Source: Gemmatimonadaceae bacterium (GTDB taxonomy: Bacteria; Gemmatimonadota; Gemmatimonadetes; Gemmatimonadales; Gemmatimonadaceae). Taken from it: a DNA stretch of 42,205 nucleotides. Within the stretch, counting starts at the first letter, position 1; every line of letters begins with the position of its first letter. The DNA lies in the NCBI GenBank assembly GCA_024710705.1, contig JANJUF010000058.1, positions 1 through 42,205 on the forward strand, in the 5' to 3' direction. The notes below the pieces were generated by a model. The model was not told where the DNA came from. It worked only from the letters and a program-made list of their open reading frames with translations, and did not search any database. Below are positions 8,220 through 15,860 of this stretch, one piece after another. The translations under genes were made by a program, and so were the position numbers.

Positions 8220-9295
8220 TCGCGCTCGAGCAGGTGACCGCGCGCAAGGGTCGATTTGCCCTCGACGGCATCTCGTTCGCGCTGGCGCGTGGTGAGTACG
8301 GCGTGGTCATCGGACCGGCCGGCTCGGGCAAGACCACCTTGCTCGAGGTGATCGCCGGATTGCTCGCGCCCGTCTCGGGACGCGTGTCGCTCGACGGCAG
8401 CGACGCCAAGGGGCGCCCGCCGGAGGCGCGAGGCATCGGGCTGGTGTACCAGCACGCGTTTCTCTTTCCGCACCTCACCGTGCGGGAGAACGTCGCCTAC
8501 GGGGCCGCCGACGAAGCCACGATGAACGAGGCTGCCGAGCGGCTGGATGTGGTGCCGCTGTACGCGCGCGAAGTCGCGGGATTGTCCGGAGGAGAGCGCC
8601 AGCTGGTGGCGCTGGCACGCGCGTTGGCGCGTCGCCCGAAGCTGTTGTTGCTTGACGAGCCGTTCTCGGCACTCGATCCCCGCCGTCGCACGGTGGTCCG
8701 TCGCGAGGTGCGCGCGCTGCATCGGGCCTGGGGGCTCACCACGCTGCAGGTCACGCACGACTTCGCCGAGGCCGGGATGCTGGGCGATCGGGCCGTGCTG
8801 CTCGATGCCGGGCGGGTGCTGCAGTCGGGGACGCCGGCCGAGGTCTTCCGTCGCCCGGCGTCCCCGTATGTGGCGGAGTTCCTCGGCGCCGAGAATGTGT
8901 TCGCCGGAGTCGCTCGCGACTTGGGCGAGGCATCGCCCGACTGGGTGGAAGGCGAGCCGAGCGTCTATGCGCACGGACACCGCGCCTTCGCCTTCGAGGC
9001 CGAGGGACTCACGCTGTACGCGGTGGGCGACTTCGCCGCCGGGGCGGGGCACGCGGTCATTCGCGCCGAGGAGATCACGCTGTCGAGGGACCAAAGCTTC
9101 GACTCGGCGCGCAACCGGTTCGCCGGCCGCATCGTCGAGATCAGCACACTCGGCGCGCTCGCCCGTGTCACCGTCGAAGTGCGAGGCGTTTCGCTGGTGG
9201 CCGCGCTCACCACGCGCTCGGTGCATGAGCTGCGGCTGGAGCCGGGGTTGGCCGTGGTGGCTACGTTTAAGGCCATGGCGGTCCATCTGTGCTGA
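8216..9295 (+). CDS. Tungstate/molybdate ABC importer ATPase with C-terminal TOBE-like domain
   Basis: This 359-residue ATPase drives the importer. Walker A is GPAGSGKTT (residues 33-41), the Q-loop region is GLVYQHAFLFPHLTVREN, the signature is LSGGERQ, and Walker B is LLLLDEPFSALD. From about residue 230 a TOBE-like region follows (HAVIRAEEITLSRD, FAGRIVEISTLGALARVTVEV), which in ModC/WtpC proteins can bind oxyanion or regulate transport. The gene overlaps the upstream permease by 4 bases. It also overlaps the downstream glycosyltransferase by 7 bases, so transport and glycan genes are read as one unit. Confidence 0.9.
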   Translation: MIALEQVTARKGRFALDGISFALARGEYGVVIGPAGSGKTTLLEVIAGLLAPVSGRVSLDGSDAKGRPPEARGIGLVYQHAFLFPHLTVRENVAYGAADEATMNEAAERLDVVPLYAREVAGLSGGERQLVALARALARRPKLLLLDEPFSALDPRRRTVVRREVRALHRAWGLTTLQVTHDFAEAGMLGDRAVLLDAGRVLQSGTPAEVFRRPASPYVAEFLGAENVFAGVARDLGEASPDWVEGEPSVYAHGHRAFAFEAEGLTLYAVGDFAAGAGHAVIRAEEITLSRDQSFDSARNRFAGRIVEISTLGALARVTVEVRGVSLVAALTTRSVHELRLEPGLAVVATFKAMAVHLC

Positions 9296-10512
9296 GGGAT
9301 TCGGACATCGAAGTCTCCGTCGTGCTTCCCTGCCTCAACGAGGCAGAGACGGTCGCGACCTGCGTGCGCAAGGCCCTCGAAGGCATCGCCCTTGCGCACG
9401 CGGTCGGCGAGGTGATCGTGGCCGACAACGGGAGCAGCGATGGGTCGCGGGAGCTGGCGCGACAGGCCGGTGCGCGCGTGGTGGAGGCGCCGGAGCGCGG
9501 TTATGGGGCGGCGCTGATGGCGGGCATCGCCGCGGCGCGCGGGACGTATGTGATCATGGGCGACGCCGACGATTCGTATGACTTTCGCGAGATCCCGAGT
9601 TTCGTGGCGAAGTTGCGCGAGGGGTTCGAGCTTGTGCAGGGCTGTCGGCTGCCGAGTGGCGGAGGGACCATCAAGCCCGGGGCGATGCCCTTCCTGCACC
9701 GCTGGTGGGGGAACCCGATGTTCTCGGCCATGGCGCGCCAGTGGTTCCGCGCGCCGATCCACGACGTGAACTGCGGACTGCGCGGGTTCTCGCGGGCATT
9801 CCACTCGCGTCTCCGCCAGCGCTGTACGGGCATGGAGTTCGCCAACGAGATGGTCATCAAGATGTCGCTGGCGGGTGCGCGCATCGGGGAGGTGCCCATC
9901 ACGCTGCACGTGGACGGACGGACGACGCACCCGCCGCACCTGCGGACGTGGCGCGACGGGTGGCGGACGCTGCGGTTCTACCTGCTCCTGTCCCCGCGGT
10001 GGCTCTTCCTGTGGCCTGGGCTCGCCCTCATGGTGCTCGGTGTCGCCAGTTTTGCCGCCGGGTTCTTCAACGTCGCCGTCGGACCGGCCCGATTCGACGT
10101 CAGCACGATGCTGTTCGGCGTGCTGTTCCTCTCGCTCGGGTTCCAGCTCGCGCTCCTCGCCGTCTACACGAAAGTCTTCGCCATCAACGAGGACCTGTTG
10201 CCGGCAGACCCGCGACTCCTCCGCATGCTGGGTTCCCACGGGATTGAGCGCGGGCTCATCGCCGGCGCTGTGGCCGCTGGCGTCGGCAAACTCATCCTGC
10301 TGCGGGCCATCCTCGACTGGCGCGCGGTCGGATTCGGCCCACTCGAAGCGGCGGAGATCCTGCGGCTGGTGATTCCGGGGGCGCTGTTCGTCCTGCTCGG
10401 CGCACAGGCATTCTTCGGTTCATTCTTCCTCGGCATCCTCGGCATGCAGAAGCGTGTGGCGGCCGGTTCGGCGATCGTCTCGTCGGAAGGGCTCGGCCGG
10501 CACGATGACTGA
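9289..10512 (+). CDS. GT2 family glycosyltransferase with membrane tail
   Basis: This 407-residue protein resembles dolichyl-phosphate mannosyltransferase-type enzymes, which move a sugar from a nucleotide donor onto a polyprenyl or lipid carrier at the cytoplasmic face. The GT-A domain shows VVLPCLNEAETV, VADNGSSDGSRELA, and the metal/nucleotide motif MGDADDSYDF. About four hydrophobic helices follow from residue 235 (WLFLWPGLALMVLGV, STMLFGVLFLSLGFQLALL, and two near the C-terminus). It starts at GTG 9289 inside the end of the transporter ATPase gene and overlaps the next gene by 8 bases. Confidence 0.9.
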   Translation: MLRDSDIEVSVVLPCLNEAETVATCVRKALEGIALAHAVGEVIVADNGSSDGSRELARQAGARVVEAPERGYGAALMAGIAAARGTYVIMGDADDSYDFREIPSFVAKLREGFELVQGCRLPSGGGTIKPGAMPFLHRWWGNPMFSAMARQWFRAPIHDVNCGLRGFSRAFHSRLRQRCTGMEFANEMVIKMSLAGARIGEVPITLHVDGRTTHPPHLRTWRDGWRTLRFYLLLSPRWLFLWPGLALMVLGVASFAAGFFNVAVGPARFDVSTMLFGVLFLSLGFQLALLAVYTKVFAINEDLLPADPRLLRMLGSHGIERGLIAGAVAAGVGKLILLRAILDWRAVGFGPLEAAEILRLVIPGALFVLLGAQAFFGSFFLGILGMQKRVAAGSAIVSSEGLGRHDD

Positions 10513-11203
10513 GCGAGGGGAGCCGGAGTTCGACGCGTACGCCGCGGAGTATGATGCGTCGCTCGCCGAGGGACTGCGGGTCACCGGGGCCGACAAGGCA
10601 TACTATGCGCGCGAGCGGATCACGTGGCTGCGGGAGAGCGCCGCGTCCGCCGGCGTTTCGCGGGTCGATCGGGTGCTGGATTTCGGCTGCGGCGATGGCG
10701 ACGCCGCGCCGATGCTGCGTTCAGTGCTCGGCGCCCGTGAGGTCGTCGGCGTCGAGGTGTCGCCCGCGATGCTGGCGCGGGCCCGGGCACGCCATCCGTG
10801 GGCGCGGTTCGAGCTCGTGGATGCCTTGCCGACGCTGGGGGCGTTCGACGTCGCGTACTGCAACGGCGTGTTCCATCACATAGCCGTCGCCGAGCGCGCG
10901 GCGGCGGTCCGCCGCGTGCATGACGCGCTGCGGATTGGTGGGGTCTTTGGGCTCTGGGAGAACCATCCCTGGAATCCCGGGACCCGGTATGTGATGAGCC
11001 GCGTCCGCTTCGACCGAGATGCAATCATGCTCAGCCCGCCGGAGACACGGCGGCTGCTCCGTGCCAATGGCCTGCGTCCGCTCCGTACGGATCACCACTT
11101 CATCTTCCCCGGTGGGTTGGCGGTGCTCAGGCGCGTCGAACGACTGCTGTCGCGTCTTCCGATCGGCGGGCAGTACCAGGTGCTCGCGAGGAGGGAGCGG
11201 TGA
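10505..11203 (+). CDS. Class I SAM-dependent methyltransferase
   Basis: This 232-residue Rossmann-fold methyltransferase has a SAM-binding loop DRVLDFGCGDGDAAPML (motif I), then VVGVEVSPAMLARARARHP, and FDVAYCNGVFHHI (motif IV region). The length and the LRIGGVFGLWENHPWNPGTRYVMSR segment fit small-molecule or glycolipid methyltransferases of the Methyltransf_11/25 kind. It lies between two membrane glycosyltransferases with overlapping ends (8 bases before, 4 after), so a glycan or lipid-linked sugar is the most likely substrate by context. No substrate can be read from the sequence. Confidence 0.85.
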   Translation: MTERGEPEFDAYAAEYDASLAEGLRVTGADKAYYARERITWLRESAASAGVSRVDRVLDFGCGDGDAAPMLRSVLGAREVVGVEVSPAMLARARARHPWARFELVDALPTLGAFDVAYCNGVFHHIAVAERAAAVRRVHDALRIGGVFGLWENHPWNPGTRYVMSRVRFDRDAIMLSPPETRRLLRANGLRPLRTDHHFIFPGGLAVLRRVERLLSRLPIGGQYQVLARRER

Positions 11204-12750
11204 GGGTCGAGCGCGCCCTCGGGTCACGGTGGGCCCCGATTGCCGCCGGCGTGCTCACGGCGCTGCTCCTGGCGTGGTTCTGGGGCGGACTCAACGTGCC
11301 GGGCGCGATACACGACGAGCGGGCCTACCTCGTGCAGGCGCGACTGCTCGCGCACTTCAGCTGGACGGCGCCAACGCCGCCGATCCCGCTGTTCTGGGAG
11401 ATGGCGCACGTCTTCGTCGAACCGGCGCTCTTCGCCAAGTATCCGCCGGGACACGCCCCGTTGTTGGTGCCGGGGGTGTGGCTGGGACTGGAAGGGCTGG
11501 TGCCAGTCCTGTTGGCGGCGCTGTCGGCCGGGCTGATCTTCTGGCTGGCGCGGAGGCTGGCGGGGCCCTGGGTCGCCGTCCTAACCTGGGGCATCTGGAC
11601 GGCCGCACCGCAGACGCTCGTGTGGCACGCCAGCTACTTCTCCCAAGTCACGACCACGCCGCTGTGGCTCCTGGCGGTCGCCGCGCTGCTCTCGTGGCGC
11701 CAACGAGAGCGGCCCTGGCTCCTCGCGGTGATCGTCGTCTCCGTCGCGTGGATGGGCATAACGCGACCCGTCACCGGCATCGCCCTGGCCATCCCGATTG
11801 CCGTCGTGGTCCTGGGCACAGCGCTGCAGCGCCGCGCGCTCGCAGGCTGGAAGCGGAGCGCCGTGCTGGGACTCCTCGTGTGCGCGCTCGTGCCCTACTG
11901 GTCGTGGACCACGATGGGCAACCCGTCGACCATCCCCTACAGCGAGTACTCGCGGCTGTACTTCCCGTTCGACTTTCCGGGCTTCGTGCGCGACACCACG
12001 CCTCCGGCCCGCCAACTCCCCTCCGACCTGTCCGCGCTGGGAGAGAGCCTGCGGATGCTCTATGAGGACCACACACCGGACCTCGTGCCCCACGCGTTCG
12101 CCAGCCGGATGAAGTTCGCCCTGACCCATCCGCTGGGTGTGCTTTCCCCACTGCTCGTGCTTGTCCCGGTGGGCGCGGTGTTGGTCGGCGCGGGTCCCTC
12201 GCTGTTTGCGGCCGCATCGTTCGTACTGTTGATCGCCGCCTACCTCGTCATGCCGCAGCCACAGGGCTGGACGATCTATTCACTCGAGGTGTTCGCGATC
12301 ACCCCGTTCTTCGTCGCCGCTGCGCTGGTGGGCGGACTCGACCGCCTGCGGGCGTGGTTGGCGAAGCGCGGGACCGGCCCGCGACTGGTACCGACGGCTC
12401 CACTGGTTGCCGCGGTGACGCTGGCGCTCCTGTTGGTCGCGGGCACGCAACAGTGGCCAGAGAAGAAGCATCAGCATGCGCTCCGGAGCGCGCGCCAACA
12501 GTTGGCGCGCGCCCTCATTGCCGAGCTCCCCGAGGATCGCGTCGTCGTGTTCGTGCGGCGGACACGTCCGATGAGCACGCATTTCACGGTTTGGGACATC
12601 CTTGGCCCACCGGCGACGACGCCGATCTGGATCGTGCGTGACCTGGGGGATTCCCGGAACGCCGAGTTGATTGCCGCGGCCGAGGGTCGGCGTCCCTATC
12701 TGTTGGACGAACTCACGATGACCCTCAGCGAGATCCCGCACCCGCCTTGA
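11200..12750 (+). CDS. GT-C type membrane glycosyltransferase (ArnT/PMT-like)
   Basis: This 516-residue integral membrane protein has roughly eleven hydrophobic segments. Near the N-terminus, after the first membrane helix, the first outside loop contains IHDERAYLVQARLL, with the acidic pair expected of GT-C enzymes that use polyprenyl-phosphate sugars. KYPPGHAPLL then corresponds to the conserved loop of GT39/GT83-like proteins. Such enzymes act on the periplasmic side with a lipid-linked sugar, which the GT2 protein two genes upstream could provide. It starts with GTG overlapping the methyltransferase stop. Its last 26 bases overlap the end of the convergent sulfatase-like gene. Confidence 0.8.
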   Translation: MRVERALGSRWAPIAAGVLTALLLAWFWGGLNVPGAIHDERAYLVQARLLAHFSWTAPTPPIPLFWEMAHVFVEPALFAKYPPGHAPLLVPGVWLGLEGLVPVLLAALSAGLIFWLARRLAGPWVAVLTWGIWTAAPQTLVWHASYFSQVTTTPLWLLAVAALLSWRQRERPWLLAVIVVSVAWMGITRPVTGIALAIPIAVVVLGTALQRRALAGWKRSAVLGLLVCALVPYWSWTTMGNPSTIPYSEYSRLYFPFDFPGFVRDTTPPARQLPSDLSALGESLRMLYEDHTPDLVPHAFASRMKFALTHPLGVLSPLLVLVPVGAVLVGAGPSLFAAASFVLLIAAYLVMPQPQGWTIYSLEVFAITPFFVAAALVGGLDRLRAWLAKRGTGPRLVPTAPLVAAVTLALLLVAGTQQWPEKKHQHALRSARQQLARALIAELPEDRVVVFVRRTRPMSTHFTVWDILGPPATTPIWIVRDLGDSRNAELIAAAEGRRPYLLDELTMTLSEIPHPP

Positions 12751-14302
12751 GCCGGCCGGCCGTGACGTCCACCAGGTCGAACGGACGTTGATACGGCGAC
12801 CAGTACGAGCGGTCAGGCAGCCGCACCAGCGAATCGCCGAACACCGCATGGCGCAGCAGCGGAACCACGTTCACCGGCGAGATCGAGTCCCAGACCACGC
12901 CGGCCGCTCGGGGCATCCGGTACGCGGCGAAAGTGCTCATCCGCTCTTCCATCTGCCCAGGCGACATCGCGTCGCGTTCCAGCGTGACGCCGCGCAACAC
13001 GTCCACGGAGATGAACCCGTGGCCGTGGTCGCCTTGGAGGAGGATCACCGGCGGCGTGCGCGAGCGCGCGAGCAGGTCGCTGACCGTGCGGAGCAGCCGT
13101 GCATCGAGGCAGCGCACTTGTGATGCATAGGCTTGCCGCAGTACCGCCGGGTCACCGTCGAGGTCGTTGAGCGGCCACCAGGGATCACGTTGCGCACACC
13201 CGTCATCGAAGAGATAGGGCTCGTGCGGCACCAGCAGGTGCAGGAACGCTGCGATTGGACCGGCACTGTCCGGCAGCGTCGCGAGCATGCGGAGCTTCCA
13301 GTCGACCGATGCCAGGTCCTCGACTGGGTATGGGGTGGCGCTCGGTTCCTCCGGGCATCCTCCGAATCCGCAGCGCACCCACGAGACCCCGGCGAACGGC
13401 GAGTTCACGATCCAGGTCTCTGCCCACAGGCTGGCGGACGATCTGGGGGCGCGAAGCACCAGGGCCGGCGGTGCGGTGATCGCGGTCGCGTTGAAGGTGC
13501 TGGGGAAGAACACGACCCGGTAGCCGCGCTGCCGCAGCTCCTCCCACAAGGCCGCGGACTGGATCCGGGACGAGAGCGCCTCATACTCGCTGCGCGTTCC
13601 ACCTTCGCCCGGCACGGTCGGGTAACGGCCCTCGAGGAATGCCGTGAGAGCGAGTTTCGTCAGCGCATAGTTCGCCCGTGCCTCCTGCGGCACGGCGAAC
13701 CCGAGTGCGCGAAGCGAGTCCTCGAACGGCCTGTGGTCGAGTCCGTAGTTCGCCGCGAGATGATCTCCGCGCGAGTACTTGTCGAGGATGACGATGTAGA
13801 TGTCGGGACGCGTGTCGTCGCGCGTTCCGTTCCAGGCGGGATTGCCCGCATCCGCGGCGAACGTCAGCCGCGCCAGCGTCGGGAGCTGGAGGAGGAGCAG
13901 CACGGCCCCTGCGATGTTGAGTGCGCGGCGCACGCCGTCGAGCGGCCGCACGGACAGGAGGACCGTCGCCGCCAACAGGATCGCCAGCGCGGACCAGATG
14001 GCGAACGCTACGCCCCCGGTGCCGAACGCGGTCTGCGCAAAGATCGCGTAGGATCCGTACAGCAGGCTCCAAAGCGCCGTAAGGAGCGCCACCAGTCCGC
14101 GACGGGTTTGGTCCGTTGACACCACTGACGCCACTGCCCAGCCGACCGCCGCGACAACCAGTGCGGCAAGACAGGATGTGAACAGGTCACGAAGCAATCC
14201 CCATCGCGACACCGCATCGCCGCTCCGCTGCACCGCAAGCACGACCACCAGATACGTCGTGATTGACAGTGGAAAACTCGGTGGCAGGCGGCGCTGCTGC
14301 AT
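12725..14302 (-). CDS. Sulfatase-like (alkaline phosphatase superfamily) membrane protein
   Basis: This 525-residue protein has about five N-terminal membrane helices (residues 10-160) followed by a periplasmic alkaline-phosphatase-superfamily domain. That domain opens with PDIYIVILDKYSR (metal-binding Asp). It has a candidate nucleophile Thr in NYALTKLALTAFLEGRYP, and later FLHLLVPHEPYLFDD and VILLQGDHGHG, which carry the second set of metal ligands. Relatives transfer phosphoethanolamine or phosphoglycerol to lipids and glycans, or hydrolyse sulfate or phosphate esters. ATG 14302 lies 8 bases after the methyltransferase stop, so the two are co-transcribed. Confidence 0.8.
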   Translation of the reverse strand: MQQRRLPPSFPLSITTYLVVVLAVQRSGDAVSRWGLLRDLFTSCLAALVVAAVGWAVASVVSTDQTRRGLVALLTALWSLLYGSYAIFAQTAFGTGGVAFAIWSALAILLAATVLLSVRPLDGVRRALNIAGAVLLLLQLPTLARLTFAADAGNPAWNGTRDDTRPDIYIVILDKYSRGDHLAANYGLDHRPFEDSLRALGFAVPQEARANYALTKLALTAFLEGRYPTVPGEGGTRSEYEALSSRIQSAALWEELRQRGYRVVFFPSTFNATAITAPPALVLRAPRSSASLWAETWIVNSPFAGVSWVRCGFGGCPEEPSATPYPVEDLASVDWKLRMLATLPDSAGPIAAFLHLLVPHEPYLFDDGCAQRDPWWPLNDLDGDPAVLRQAYASQVRCLDARLLRTVSDLLARSRTPPVILLQGDHGHGFISVDVLRGVTLERDAMSPGQMEERMSTFAAYRMPRAAGVVWDSISPVNVVPLLRHAVFGDSLVRLPDRSYWSPYQRPFDLVDVTAGRLKAGAGSR

Positions 14303-14310
14303 TCCGTGGA

Positions 14311-15696
14311 TCAGTCCCCGAACCTGTACAGCATGCGCCCACTGCTCCCCACAGGCTTCACCTGCAGGGCATCCAGCCCGGCCTCGGCGAATGCCATCCG
14401 CAGGTCCTCTTCGGTGTACCGATCGAAAATGTCCTCGCGCGCCGTCAACAGGCGCTGCACCTGCGGATCGGACTTCGGCACCCACTCGATGATGACCTGC
14501 CGGCCAAGCTGGGCGAGATAGGACGCCACCGACGCGAGCGGCACGTTGTTGCCGATGGCGAGATGGTGCACCAGCGCCAACGCCATCACCACGTCGAAGG
14601 GCCCCCGCTGCACCAGCGAGGGCCACTCCCCGTGCGCCCAGCCCTGCGACGGGCTCGGATTCGAGAGGTCCATCCACAGGGGATGGATGCCCGTGTCCCC
14701 CTCGGCCGTCAGCCGTCGGAATCCACGCTCCACCGCCATCTCGTCGCCGTCGGCGGCCACGACATACTGGGCGCCGGCGGCCCGTGCCACGCGGCTGTAC
14801 TCGCCGGCGTTCGCGCCGAGGTCGAGCACGGTGCGCGCCCCGCTCTCGCGCACAAAGCTCCCCACCACGGAGTGCTTGGCCTCGCGGTCGGCGCGATCGT
14901 AGCCGAGCGTCTCCTCGTAGGCGCCCCACTCCGTGCCCTCAGGCTTCCATTCCAGTCCGGCGACGGCATCGAGGAGGTTCGACACCAGCCCCTCGATGCC
15001 GCGATCGGACACGGCGCGCGGTTTCGCGGCTTTGGCGCGGGCCTTGGTGGCGGCGTGCTTGGCGATGCTCCGCGCATGCAGATTGATGTGCAACAACTGC
15101 CACAGCGTGAGCTTGAGGCCGCCGGGGAGCAGCTTCGCCGCGAGGTCGAGCGGAATGCCGTCGAGATACTGGCGCAGCAGCTGGCCGAGGCGCACGTCCA
15201 CGCGCGCCTGCAAGGCCAGCGGCGCGAGAAAGTGCTGGCAGAACTGGCGGTAGGCGATCCACGGGGCGCCGGGTTCGCGCACCTCGAACGAGAGCGTGTC
15301 GATCAGCACCGGACGCACGCCGTGGAACTGGATGTTGAACGCGCTGGCGTCCTTGAGCGTCATGCCGTGCTGGAGCGCGAACTGCTGGATGCGCAGCGTC
15401 AGCACCGCCGCGGCGCGTCGCTGGCTGAAGCTCCACTCGTAGGGAAGCGAGATGAAGGGGATGCGCTCCGGGCGCAGCACGAAGGCGGCGCCTTCCTCCG
15501 CCGCGTCGCTGAGCGGCCGCTCCTCGTGCGGCACGAGGAGCCCACCGTGCACCAGCGTCTCGTACAACCCGCTCGCCTTGAGGCGCTCGTAGTGTCGGCG
15601 ATACCGCTCCTGCACCTGGCGCAGGAGGACGCCGTCGCGCGTGAAAAGAAAACCGCTCGGGTCGCGGAACGAACTGCCGATCCGCGCGTCGCTCAC
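14311..15696 (-). CDS. Large class I methyltransferase (461 aa) of a surface-modification cassette
   Basis: This protein has an N-terminal domain of about 270 residues (FRDPSGFLFTRDGVLLRQVQ, FISLPYEWSFSQRRAAAVL, HGMTLKDASAFNIQFHG) joined to a SAM-binding domain. The SAM-binding domain shows ARTVLDLGANAGEYSRVA, YVVAADGDEMAVERG and FDVVMALALVHHL. The N-terminal part faintly recalls kinase-like folds (LKDASAFNIQF resembles a catalytic-loop layout), but I would not call it a kinase. GTG 15696 overlaps the stop of the small membrane protein by 4 bases. The acceptor is unknown; the setting between two membrane proteins suggests a membrane-linked glycan or lipid. Confidence 0.78.
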   Translation of the reverse strand: MSDARIGSSFRDPSGFLFTRDGVLLRQVQERYRRHYERLKASGLYETLVHGGLLVPHEERPLSDAAEEGAAFVLRPERIPFISLPYEWSFSQRRAAAVLTLRIQQFALQHGMTLKDASAFNIQFHGVRPVLIDTLSFEVREPGAPWIAYRQFCQHFLAPLALQARVDVRLGQLLRQYLDGIPLDLAAKLLPGGLKLTLWQLLHINLHARSIAKHAATKARAKAAKPRAVSDRGIEGLVSNLLDAVAGLEWKPEGTEWGAYEETLGYDRADREAKHSVVGSFVRESGARTVLDLGANAGEYSRVARAAGAQYVVAADGDEMAVERGFRRLTAEGDTGIHPLWMDLSNPSPSQGWAHGEWPSLVQRGPFDVVMALALVHHLAIGNNVPLASVASYLAQLGRQVIIEWVPKSDPQVQRLLTAREDIFDRYTEEDLRMAFAEAGLDALQVKPVGSSGRMLYRFGD

Positions 15697-15860
15697 TGCT
15701 TGTCGCGCTTGAACAGTCGCGAGAAGTAGCCGCGGATCGCCCAGCTCACCTTCTTGATCGACAGGATCGCGCCCAGCGCGCCCGCGATGAGTGCCTGCAG
15801 GATCACTGACCCCGAAATCGGGTCCAAGTACGCGTACGTCACTTCCGGTGGCATCACCAT
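15693..15860 (-). CDS. Small YLDP-type membrane protein (55 aa)
   Basis: This short gene begins at ATG 15860 (MVMPPEVTYAYLDPISGS) or the second ATG at 15854. It encodes a Y-x-Y-L-D-P-x-S-G-S motif, one hydrophobic helix (VILQALIAGALGAILSI) and a basic tail (KKVSWAIRGYFSRLFKRDKQ). It overlaps the gamma-glutamyltransferase stop and, through GTGA, the following methyltransferase start. Both junctions are typical of real coupled genes. I recall similar small YLDPGSGS-type proteins beside methyltransferase and sulfatase-like genes in other bacteria, but no function is known to me. A scaffold or membrane anchor is speculation. Confidence 0.75.
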   Translation of the reverse strand: MVMPPEVTYAYLDPISGSVILQALIAGALGAILSIKKVSWAIRGYFSRLFKRDKQ

